From NCBI GenBank assembly GCA_030345135.1, contig CP128386.1, forward strand, positions 3,624,447 through 3,688,446: a stretch of DNA of 64,000 nucleotides. Direction: 5' to 3'. The notes below the pieces were generated by a model that was not told the origin of the DNA, made no database searches, and saw only the letters and a program-made list of their open reading frames with translations. Shown one piece after another: positions 1 through 7,597 of the stretch. The stretch is from Chitinophagaceae bacterium DXS (lineage in GTDB: Bacteria > Bacteroidota > Bacteroidia > Chitinophagales > Chitinophagaceae). The position numbers and the translations under genes were made by a program. Each line of letters opens with the position of its first letter. The first letter of the stretch is position 1.

Positions 1-1
1 G

Positions 2-2515
2 GCAATGATAGGAGGCATGGTGGGAAACAACTCGTGCGGCTCTAACTCTGTTGTTTACAGAAGTACACGCGAGCACCTGCTCGAAGTAAAAGCATTGTTA
101 AGCGATGGATCCGAAGCTGAATTTAAAGCCTTGTCATTAGACGACTTCCATGCAAAGTGCGAAGGTGATTCGCTCGAAGCTAACATTTATAAAAAAGTTC
201 GTGGTCTGTTAAGCGACTATAATAATCAACAGGAGATCAGAAAAGAATTTCCGAAGCAAAGCATTGAAAGAAGAAACACCGGCTATGCAGTAGATGTTTT
301 GCTGGAAAGCGCGCCTTTTACTGCAGGTCAACCTGATTTTAACTTTTGCCAGCTAATCGCAGGCTCAGAAGGCACATTGGCTTTTCTTACGGAAATAAAA
401 CTTAACGTAGTACCCTTGCCGCCCAAAGAAACCGGCTTGCTTTGCGTTCATTTTAATTCGATAGACGAATCTTTAAGAGCTAATCTTATTGCGCTGAAAT
501 ACGCCCCAACGGCGAGCGAGTTAATAGATCATTATATTCTTGAATGCACCAAAGACAATATTGAACAAAGCAAGAACCGTTTTTTTGTGAAGGGTGACCC
601 TGGTGCAATACTTGTTATTGAATTCAAAAAAGAAACAAGAGAAGAAATTACCGCCATCGCCCAACAGGTGCAGCATGAAATGGAGCAGGCTGGATTAGGT
701 TACCATTTTCCTTTGCTGTTTGGCGATGACACCAAGAAAATATGGACCTTGCGCAAAGCAGGTCTCGGATTGCTGAGCAATCTTCCCGGCGACGAAAAGG
801 CCGTACCCGTTATTGAAGATACTGCAGTAGATGTAAATGATCTTCCGGACTTTATTCGTGATTTCAATGAAATACTCAAACAGCATAATCTGTATTCAGT
901 TCACTATGCGCATGCAGGATCAGGAGAAATCCATCTTCGCCCGATTATCAACCTGAAAACAGAAGATGGTAACAGATTGTTCCGCACAATTGCTGAAGAG
1001 ATTGCAACATTGGTTAAGAAATATCACGGATCATTAAGCGGAGAACATGGTGATGGCAGATTGCGTGGCGAGTTTATCAAACAAATGGTCGGCGAAAAGA
1101 ATTACCAGTTGCTGCGCGAAATAAAATATACCTGGGACCCCAACAATATATTCAATCCAAATAAGATCGTAGACACGCCGTCTATGAACAGTATGCTGCG
1201 TTATACACCCGGACAAAAAACGCCTGCATTCAAAACTGTCTTCCGTTATCACGATCAGGATGTGCTGCAGCATGCAGAGCAATGTAACGGATCCGGTGAT
1301 TGTCGTAAAACACATTTGTCCGGTGGTACTATGTGTCCTTCATTTATGGCAACACGAAATGAAAAGGATACTACAAGGGCAAGAGCAAATATCTTAAGAG
1401 AGTTTTTAACCAACTCATCCAAGATCAATCGCTTTGACCACAAAGAGATTTACGATGTAATGGACCTTTGCCTGAGTTGCAAAGGCTGTAAATCAGAATG
1501 TCCCTCAAATGTTGACGTCGCTAAATTAAAAGCAGAGTTTCTTCAACAATACTATGATGCTAACGGCGTGCCTTTTAGAAGCAGGTTGATAGCCAACTTT
1601 ACAAAATCTGCAAAACTGGGGGCCATAGCTCCTGGTTTGTACAATTTTGCGATGACCAATAAAGGCATCAGTAATCTTATTAAAAAGACTTCAGGTTTTG
1701 CGCCTGAACGCTCAATGCCTCTTTTGTACAGGACAACACTTGAAAAGTGGTTTGCAAAACACACTAAACAGCAACCGCAGCAAGGCAAACAGGTATACTT
1801 GTTTTGCGATGAGTTTACCAATTATAACGATGCTGAAATAGGCATGAAAGCCATTCAGCTTTTAGAAAAACTCGGATATAATGTTGTTATTCCACAACAC
1901 GAAGAAAGTGGCAGATCCTGGCTTTCCAAAGGTTTGTTACGCGAAGCAAAAAAAATAGCCAACAGAAATATTGCCTTACTAAAGAACATTGTTACAGCAG
2001 AAACTCCGCTAATAGGAATTGAACCTTCTGCTATTTTAACTTTCAGGGACGAATATATTGACCTGGCTGATGACGATCAGTTTGAAGCGGCAAAGGCGTT
2101 GTCTAAAAACGTTTATACGATAGATGAATTTATTGCTAAAGAAATAGACAAGGGCGCTATTGATAAAAGTAAATTCACCAGGGAAAAACGAAGCATTAAG
2201 CTCCACGGCCACTGTCAGCAAAAATCACTTTCATCTGTTGCATCATCTGTTAAACTGCTTTCTGTTCCTGAAAATTATTCTGTGGATACAATCCCATCAG
2301 GTTGTTGCGGCATGGCGGGTTCGTTTGGCTATGAAAAAGAGCATTACGAACTTTCAATGAAAATTGGAGAGCTTGTATTATTGCCCACTGTACGCAAGCA
2401 GCCTGAAGATGTAATTATTGCTGCACCCGGAACAAGTTGCCGGCATCAGATAAAAGATGGTACCGGCAGAAAAGCCAAACATCCGGTAGAAATATTATAC
2501 GAAGCCTTGGTATAA
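2..2515 (+). CDS. FAD-linked D-2-hydroxyacid dehydrogenase with Fe-S C-terminal half (5' truncated)
   Basis: The reading frame is already open at the window edge, so the N-terminus lies upstream. The visible part starts inside the PCMH-type FAD domain (GGMVGNNSCG motif), followed by the FAD-oxidase C-terminal domain. A GlpC-like iron-sulfur half comes next, with cysteine clusters near visible residue 427 (CNGSGDC) and residue 489 (CLSCKGCKSECP), and a CCG-type motif near residue 766 (SGCCGMAGSFG). This one-chain GlcD plus GlpC fusion is known from enzymes that oxidise D-lactate, D-2-hydroxyglutarate or glycolate and pass electrons to the respiratory chain. The substrate cannot be read from sequence. 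About 140 residues seem to be missing. A strong terminator follows directly. Confidence 0.9.
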   Translation, partial: AMIGGMVGNNSCGSNSVVYRSTREHLLEVKALLSDGSEAEFKALSLDDFHAKCEGDSLEANIYKKVRGLLSDYNNQQEIRKEFPKQSIERRNTGYAVDVLLESAPFTAGQPDFNFCQLIAGSEGTLAFLTEIKLNVVPLPPKETGLLCVHFNSIDESLRANLIALKYAPTASELIDHYILECTKDNIEQSKNRFFVKGDPGAILVIEFKKETREEITAIAQQVQHEMEQAGLGYHFPLLFGDDTKKIWTLRKAGLGLLSNLPGDEKAVPVIEDTAVDVNDLPDFIRDFNEILKQHNLYSVHYAHAGSGEIHLRPIINLKTEDGNRLFRTIAEEIATLVKKYHGSLSGEHGDGRLRGEFIKQMVGEKNYQLLREIKYTWDPNNIFNPNKIVDTPSMNSMLRYTPGQKTPAFKTVFRYHDQDVLQHAEQCNGSGDCRKTHLSGGTMCPSFMATRNEKDTTRARANILREFLTNSSKINRFDHKEIYDVMDLCLSCKGCKSECPSNVDVAKLKAEFLQQYYDANGVPFRSRLIANFTKSAKLGAIAPGLYNFAMTNKGISNLIKKTSGFAPERSMPLLYRTTLEKWFAKHTKQQPQQGKQVYLFCDEFTNYNDAEIGMKAIQLLEKLGYNVVIPQHEESGRSWLSKGLLREAKKIANRNIALLKNIVTAETPLIGIEPSAILTFRDEYIDLADDDQFEAAKALSKNVYTIDEFIAKEIDKGAIDKSKFTREKRSIKLHGHCQQKSLSSVASSVKLLSVPENYSVDTIPSGCCGMAGSFGYEKEHYELSMKIGELVLLPTVRKQPEDVIIAAPGTSCRHQIKDGTGRKAKHPVEILYEALV

Positions 2516-2522
2516 ACAACAC

Positions 2523-2561
2523 GCGGGTTAGTTACATACAGAACTAACCCGCACTTTTTTT
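2523..2561 (+). terminator. Rho-independent terminator after the FAD/Fe-S dehydrogenase
   Basis: A perfect 11-bp stem (2523-2533 with 2542-2552, arm GCGGGTTAGTT) has an 8-nt loop and is followed by a run of seven T. It starts 7 bp after the stop codon. Confidence 0.9.
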
Positions 2562-3091
2562 ATTGCTTTGCTAACTCTACCCGCTGTTAACATATCTACA
2601 TTAGTATCTGTCCAATCAAATTGTTATCAGCGTTATCTCTACAAAATTTGATTTAAAATTTTAACATTTGGCTCACTTTTTGGAGCTGCTCTTCTGTTCT
2701 GATCAATTCGATACCGTTTCCCCCTACAGATAACATTTTGATAATTCGTACAAGATACGAACGACGCGTTATTGCATTTTTGCAAAGCCTGTAAGGGAGC
2801 GTATTGACCTGTAACTAAACAATTCAAATTTTTATTTCAACCGTATGTGTGTTCCGCTATTTTCGAACAACAATAATTCAGGCAAGCAGCTATCCCCTTA
2901 TATTTCATTTCTATCAAACCGTGCTCATTCCTTCCAATATTCCATGAAACCCGTACACTTACCCGTGACAACATTATTTAATCTTTCTCACTTCGTTCAA
3001 TCACCGTTCAATAATTACACCTGTTTTTGCACAACAAAAAATTCCTTCCGGGTGTATAATAATTATTCATCTTCAAAAATTCAGACAAAGT
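2562..3091. other. Gene-free interval before the fasciclin gene
   Basis: About 530 bp of AT-rich sequence between a terminator and the fasciclin lipoprotein gene. Open frames here are short and have no recognisable motifs. No heptamer repeat, tRNA or clear promoter match was seen; a long 5' leader or small RNA cannot be excluded. Confidence 0.4.
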
Positions 3092-4282
3092 ATGAAAAGA
3101 ACTATGTTTCACGTTAACAAGCGTCTTTACGCTGCCCTTCTGGTTTCTCTATCCCTCTTTCTTATCACATCCTGTCAAAAGAGCGGCTTAAAAGACCAGC
3201 AGAGCAACAATACAAGTGTGGCTGCTACAGATGAAATTAGTGAAGCTGATGCCACTGCCAGCGCCAACGCCTATGCCAGTCAGGCTTTGCAGGATTATAA
3301 AGCTCAAAAAGCTGATATACAAAAAACAATTCAGGCTGCTCTTGCTATGTCTACCGACGCGAAAGCAAATAAGAATACCATATTTATTTTAACCAAAAAG
3401 CTTCCGTTCTTTAAATCACTTGCTGCTGCAATACAGGTTACAGGCCTTGGCAAAGCAGCTAATGATGATTCAGCTCATCTCACTTTCTTTGCTCCTAACG
3501 ATGAAGCATTTGCGAAGCTGCCTGAGCCATTCAATACACCAGAGAACATCCTGGCAATAAAGGATCCCACTCAACTGGATTGGTTAAGAACCACATTACA
3601 ATACCACGCTGTAAAAGGTGAAATCTCTTTTGATCAGATTCCTCAAAAAAGAAGCAGTCTTAAAACTGTTAAAGCAAAGAAAAGAGATTGGGACAATACA
3701 ATCTATTTATCCTGGTTCCAGGATATGGTTCAGATCAACGGTACAGCTCAAATCATCATGCCGGATGTATGGGCTACTAATGGAATCATCCAGGTGGTTG
3801 ACAATGTTTTGATGTATCCTACTCAAAGCGTTGGAGAATATCTTGAGTCAAATCCGAACTTCAAAGTACTCACTGCAGCACTTGTTAAAACCAACCTGCT
3901 TGACTCTGCAAAACATGGCAACTTTACCATTTTTGCGCCAACGGACGAAGGTTTCAGAAAATCTCCCAAACCTTATAACAGTGTAGATCAGATAAATGCT
4001 ATCACTAAACCAAATGTTGTTTATGATCTGTCAAACCTCGTCAAATACCACATATTAGCAGGGCACTATTTTGGCTGGGACCTCGGCTTCTTCTATGCTA
4101 AAACAACCTTGTCAAAAAGCGATGTAAACAAGATTATTACTGCCACAGGTGTACCTGTGGGATTTGTAAAAGGAATGGGTAATGTTGGATATGCTAAAAT
4201 ATGGCCGGGCAATATTGTTTGCACCAACGGGGTTATTCATATTATTCCTGCATTGCTTAGAAGAACTCCTGATAAGAAATAA
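3092..4282 (+). CDS. Fasciclin (FAS1) domain lipoprotein, two FAS1 repeats
   Basis: This 396-residue protein begins with a lipoprotein signal (hydrophobic stretch, then LITSC with the lipidated Cys near residue 28). A short Ala-rich linker follows, then two FAS1 domains at about residues 85-215 and 245-392. Each has the FAS1 signature of the FFAPNDEAF / IFAPTDEGF type and a YH motif. FAS1 domains mediate adhesion or protein-protein contacts at the cell surface, and tandem FAS1 lipoproteins are common in Bacteroidota. It is monocistronic: its 3' end faces a convergent gene across a bidirectional terminator. The ligand is unknown. Confidence 0.9.
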   Translation: MKRTMFHVNKRLYAALLVSLSLFLITSCQKSGLKDQQSNNTSVAATDEISEADATASANAYASQALQDYKAQKADIQKTIQAALAMSTDAKANKNTIFILTKKLPFFKSLAAAIQVTGLGKAANDDSAHLTFFAPNDEAFAKLPEPFNTPENILAIKDPTQLDWLRTTLQYHAVKGEISFDQIPQKRSSLKTVKAKKRDWDNTIYLSWFQDMVQINGTAQIIMPDVWATNGIIQVVDNVLMYPTQSVGEYLESNPNFKVLTAALVKTNLLDSAKHGNFTIFAPTDEGFRKSPKPYNSVDQINAITKPNVVYDLSNLVKYHILAGHYFGWDLGFFYAKTTLSKSDVNKIITATGVPVGFVKGMGNVGYAKIWPGNIVCTNGVIHIIPALLRRTPDKK

Positions 4283-4396
4283 TTGCCGGGTCAAACTATA
4301 AGTTCAGAAGATATTTAAAAATATTTGGGAAGGACGAATAAATGAAATTTTCTTCTGATTTGTGACATGTGATAAGCGTAAAATAAAAAAGCATTT

Positions 4397-4430
4397 AAAG
4401 CCACTGACAGCATTCGACGTCGGTGGCTTT
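4397..4430. terminator. Bidirectional terminator between convergent genes
   Basis: A 12-bp stem (4397-4408 with 4419-4430, one T-G wobble) and a 10-nt loop. It is followed by ATTTTTTT on the plus strand and, read on the minus strand, by a T6 run. It serves both the fasciclin gene and the winged-helix gene, whose stop codon overlaps the stem. Confidence 0.85.
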
Positions 4431-4722
4431 ATTTTTTTGTAATATGCAGGTATGCCTGTAACGATTTTACGTAGTCTTCGAATGCCCTGACTCCCTTAGG
4501 TGTTATTTTACAGGTTGTATTCGGATAATTGTCTTTGAACTCTTTGATCACCTCAATATACCCCGCATCTTTAAGCTTTTGAATTTGCACACTAAGATTT
4601 CCTGCTGTGGCATTTGTTTGCTCTTTTATGAATGTGAATTCCGCCTCTTTTACACTTATAAGCAAACTCATTGTGGCCAGCCTGAGTTGTGAATGCAATA
4701 TGGGATCCAGATCTTTAAACAT
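4429..4722 (-). CDS. Small winged-helix transcriptional regulator
   Basis: A 97-residue single-domain protein that looks like the winged-helix group often annotated as HTH_34 / MarR-like. It has a helix-turn-helix around residues 28-60 (TFIKEQTNATAGNLSVQIQK) and a wing with TTCKITPKGVRAFEDYV near the C-terminus. There is no effector domain. Its start overlaps the end of the upstream membrane-protein gene by 8 bp, so the two are translationally coupled. Small regulators of this type paired with multi-pass membrane proteins recur in Bacteroidota, and the pair may act together as a sensor and repressor. That role is inference; the DNA target is unknown. Confidence 0.8.
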   Translation of the reverse strand: MFKDLDPILHSQLRLATMSLLISVKEAEFTFIKEQTNATAGNLSVQIQKLKDAGYIEVIKEFKDNYPNTTCKITPKGVRAFEDYVKSLQAYLHITKK

Positions 4723-5398
4723 TCGCTTTCTGTTTAAGATATTTTTTACGCAAAATCAACCCCGGTATCAACCAGCACGCAATTGCTGCAATGCAGGAAA
4801 ATATCATATCATATTTTGTAGTGGTAAAGCACGATGCAACAAACAGGACATAAGTAATAATGGCACCAGTTATCATGGGTCTGTAGTTCCTTATCCTTCC
4901 CATAATAATTGTAGGGAAAGCATAGATCAATATGTAAATAGATGTGATGCTCAGCGTGAATGGCTCAAGCACTTCATCTGGCCTGGACTGATCCAGATAA
5001 TGCTTTGTCAATTGCCATCCTTCATTCTGGATGATATGTTGAAAGGCAGACGGCACAATGCTTTCATAAATTATCAATCCGCAAATAGTAAATGCGTACG
5101 TGGACCATACAACATTTATCGCGTATCCATCGTATCCAACAACTTTCCTTCTTCTGTTTTCCCTCATAGTAATAAACACCTGGGGAATAACTGCAAACAA
5201 AATGATCAGCCATATATTGAAGCCGATGCTGAAGTTGAACTCCAGCTGCAGATAAGTAACCATTGCGGCAACAGACACGCAAGATCCCCACAGAAGCATG
5301 CTTGTTCCACTATCATGAAAACTGTTCTTTGCCTTGTTGATCATTCCTGTTATCAACTGAAGGCTTTCTTCACCGGTAAGCAGTTTTTCTTCTTCCAT
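4715..5398 (-). CDS. Multi-pass membrane protein coupled to the winged-helix regulator
   Basis: A 227-residue protein with a soluble N-terminus (about 30 residues, MEEEKLLTGEESLQLI) and roughly six hydrophobic segments from residue 33 onward. I do not recognise a named family. It lies 30 bp downstream of another membrane-protein gene and overlaps the regulator gene by 8 bp, so the three form a minus-strand operon. The context suggests a membrane partner that the regulator responds to or controls. No catalytic motif is visible. Confidence 0.75.
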   Translation of the reverse strand: MEEEKLLTGEESLQLITGMINKAKNSFHDSGTSMLLWGSCVSVAAMVTYLQLEFNFSIGFNIWLIILFAVIPQVFITMRENRRRKVVGYDGYAINVVWSTYAFTICGLIIYESIVPSAFQHIIQNEGWQLTKHYLDQSRPDEVLEPFTLSITSIYILIYAFPTIIMGRIRNYRPMITGAIITYVLFVASCFTTTKYDMIFSCIAAIACWLIPGLILRKKYLKQKANV

Positions 5399-5428
5399 AT
5401 AAGGTCTTTAAAATGCTTTGTGCGAATA

Positions 5429-6097
5429 TTAAATTGTTTGAGGATCTTTTCCCGAAACAAATTTTCTTATAAAAAATATAATGATGAACGTTCCAATTAA
5501 TGCAGGCGCAAGCCATAATATCCACCCTTGGTTTACATGCACGTTTACTACCAGAAAAGCGGTATAGGCTGCAACGAGCGCACCAACCATTCGTATGATA
5601 TGATTGTAAAGCCACACTTGTTTTATTGCCTTTTTGCCTGCGATAAGCCCCAGGTCGGCCAATGAGAACCAGAGACATAACACTCCGAATACGGAAGGTA
5701 CCAACCCAAATAAATTTCCTTTAAGAATACCCTTTATGGCAAGTAGGCAGAGAAATAATCCAAACGTCAGACCGAATATAAGTACCGCATAATCCACCCA
5801 GCTGAATCCAATATTGTCGCTGATTTGCTTGCGTTTTAATATAATCATTCGATAACCCGAAGAAGCCATATACAACGTAAATCCGGCAATTGCAAAAAGA
5901 AATACATTTTCGTGGCCGGGCATGTTGGTAATAATTAATGAAGAGGCGGAAGCGATGAACATTCCGTAGAAAAAAAGCCTGCCGGCAAGCAAATGCCATT
6001 TGCGTCCTTTAAGTGCACTTGCGGCAATAGTTCCTGCCAGCAAGCCCAACGAGCCCCCGGCAATGTGCAAAATAAGAAGTGTTTGAAATAATTGCAT
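5429..6097 (-). CDS. Predicted membrane protein, DUF2306-like
   Basis: A 222-residue protein with about seven hydrophobic segments. It opens with LLILHIAGGSLGLLAGTIA, where a His lies in the first membrane helix, a pattern seen in DUF2306 and related predicted membrane proteins. The second half contains a conserved-looking NHIIRMVGALVAAYTAFLVV segment. It is the first gene of the three-gene operon with the small membrane protein and the winged-helix regulator. The family assignment is tentative and no substrate is known. Confidence 0.65.
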   Translation of the reverse strand: MQLFQTLLILHIAGGSLGLLAGTIAASALKGRKWHLLAGRLFFYGMFIASASSLIITNMPGHENVFLFAIAGFTLYMASSGYRMIILKRKQISDNIGFSWVDYAVLIFGLTFGLFLCLLAIKGILKGNLFGLVPSVFGVLCLWFSLADLGLIAGKKAIKQVWLYNHIIRMVGALVAAYTAFLVVNVHVNQGWILWLAPALIGTFIIIFFIRKFVSGKDPQTI

Positions 6098-6175
6098 TTT
6101 ACTGACTACACTATTTAAAAACCGAAAATAAACCTCAGTTCACTACCACACGCAACTTAATATCCACAAAAGAGG

Positions 6176-6373
6176 TGTCAGGTGTCAGGTGTGAGGTATC
6201 AGGTATTAGATACCAGGAGTGGTATGCAACAAGCCAGCGGTCGCTGAACCTATCTTTAACCTTTAACCTCATGCCTCATACCACAGGCCTTATACCTCAT
6301 GCTTCATACCTCACGCCTTTGCCTCACACCTTACACCGATACCTGATACCTCATACCTCATACCTCACACCTG
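6176..6373. repeat. Heptamer repeat, AGGTNTS family, inverted pair
   Basis: About eight 7-bp words of the type AGGTATC, AGGTGTC and AGGTGTG (6176-6225) are followed by a spacer of roughly 40 bp. A longer array of the reverse-complement words (ACCTCAT, ACCTGAT; 6262-6373) comes next. The pair can fold into one long imperfect stem. It ends about 10 bp from the stop codon of the TPR-like gene. Confidence 0.85.
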
Positions 6374-6382
6374 ATTCTAAGA

Positions 6383-7012
6383 TTACTTACACTTCTCAAG
6401 CATGTCCTCAGTTTGTTTTTGTCCCCAATGCGGGTACAACGGCTTAGGTTGCTCAGCCTTGAATAGCTGTTCAGCTTTTTCAAACACAGGCTTTGCAACA
6501 TCCTTTCCTCCGCCAAATTGCTGCGGCCTGTTAAACAAACTCATACCCTGCAAATAATACAATCTAGGATTGTTTGGATCCAGTTTCATTCCCGCCTGTA
6601 AAGCAGACGATGCCTGTTGTCCATATGTCTGCCAACGCTCTTGCGGGTTAACCAGCATCTGTTGTGTTGCCGACATATTTCTGATGGTGTATAACTCTGC
6701 GTTCTTTTCAATTGCCTCTGCCTTATCTAATAAAGCCGCTATCTTTTCAGCATTCTTGTCTTTATCAACAGCAGGATCTGCCCATCCCGAATTTGTTAGC
6801 GCAAGCGCAGCATAGTAATATGGCAACCACTGTGTTTTTTCCGCATCGCCAATTCTTTCAAAGGCATTAGATACAGTTGTAAGATCCTGGGTTGTTTTAG
6901 CAGAATCAAGCATAGCGAGCGATTTTTGCATCGCGGCTGTAAACTTATCGCTCTGGGCATAAGTTGAAAGAAATGTCGCGACCATCGTTACAGTGAGCAT
7001 GAGTGATTTCAT
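6383..7012 (-). CDS. Secreted TPR-like protein
   Basis: This 209-residue protein has a Sec signal peptide (MKSLMLTVTMVATFLSTYAQ, likely cleaved after the AQ). The mature part is helical and low in cysteine, with TPR-like segments such as YYYAALALTN and NPRLYYLQGMSLFNRP. Such proteins are periplasmic scaffolds; no enzyme motif is present. It lies 23 bp downstream of the DoxX-like gene and may be cotranscribed with it. Its function is unknown. Confidence 0.7.
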   Translation of the reverse strand: MKSLMLTVTMVATFLSTYAQSDKFTAAMQKSLAMLDSAKTTQDLTTVSNAFERIGDAEKTQWLPYYYAALALTNSGWADPAVDKDKNAEKIAALLDKAEAIEKNAELYTIRNMSATQQMLVNPQERWQTYGQQASSALQAGMKLDPNNPRLYYLQGMSLFNRPQQFGGGKDVAKPVFEKAEQLFKAEQPKPLYPHWGQKQTEDMLEKCK

Positions 7013-7035
7013 ATATCTGATTTTATGTTTGTTGA

Positions 7036-7491
7036 TTAGTTGGTATTACAAATAGCGAAATAATAAACCCACCAGATAAACAATATCTGCATGGGTATTC
7101 TTATCCATAAATATGACAATCCTTTACCTGTATAATCCGCTTTTTCATAATTCACCTTTCGCGCTGCTGCATGTATGTTCGCAGGCAGCAGTACAAGAAA
7201 GAATGCAATCAACGCAAAGCCGGTAGCCGTTATATAGTCTTTCAAAACAAGCATCACTCCCAACACAATTTCCAGGATACCGGTTATATAAATTATCGCC
7301 TTTTTTGCTGGCACTTGCGGAGGAAGCATCATCATCATCCCCTCCGTAAACTTGAAATGGCCAATGGCAGTAAACACCAGCATAACAAACATTGCCACTC
7401 TACCACTCAACCCAACATTCAATCCACCGAAAAGCAGCGTTACCAATAACGTTAACCCAAACGTTATCAACAATACAAATAGTGGTTTCAT
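7036..7491 (-). CDS. DoxX-like four-helix membrane protein
   Basis: A 151-residue protein with four predicted membrane helices and the pattern of small DoxX-type proteins: VMLVFTAIGHFKF in helix 2 and GILEIVLGVMLVL in helix 3. Members of this broad group are inner-membrane proteins, some linked to quinone or thiol redox chemistry, but most have no known function. The downstream neighbour is a secreted TPR-like protein. An octamer repeat separates it from the TonB receptor gene upstream. Confidence 0.65.
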   Translation of the reverse strand: MKPLFVLLITFGLTLLVTLLFGGLNVGLSGRVAMFVMLVFTAIGHFKFTEGMMMMLPPQVPAKKAIIYITGILEIVLGVMLVLKDYITATGFALIAFFLVLLPANIHAAARKVNYEKADYTGKGLSYLWIRIPMQILFIWWVYYFAICNTN

Positions 7492-7505
7492 GTATATTCA
7501 AGTTT

Positions 7506-7597
7506 ATTTTTCTTCTTCTTCACCTCTTCTTTCTTTCTCACTATCTTACTCTCTTACCATCTTACTGTCTTACGATCTTACGGTCTTACGATCTTCC
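7506..7597. repeat. Octamer repeat, CTTACNNT words
   Basis: At least six consecutive 8-bp words (CTTACTCT, CTTACCAT, CTTACTGT, CTTACGAT, CTTACGGT, CTTACGAT) at 7541-7590, preceded by a degenerate pyrimidine-rich lead-in. It is the only array here with an 8-bp pitch. It abuts the TGA stop of the TonB receptor gene (7598-7600). Confidence 0.85.

Noticed and set aside
2845..3117. 90-residue frame overlapping the fasciclin start
   Set aside because: It overlaps a well supported gene in another frame and its composition does not look like protein.
4607..5500. 297-residue plus-strand frame
   Set aside because: It is antisense to the regulator and the membrane-protein gene, which have convincing coding features, and its own translation has none.
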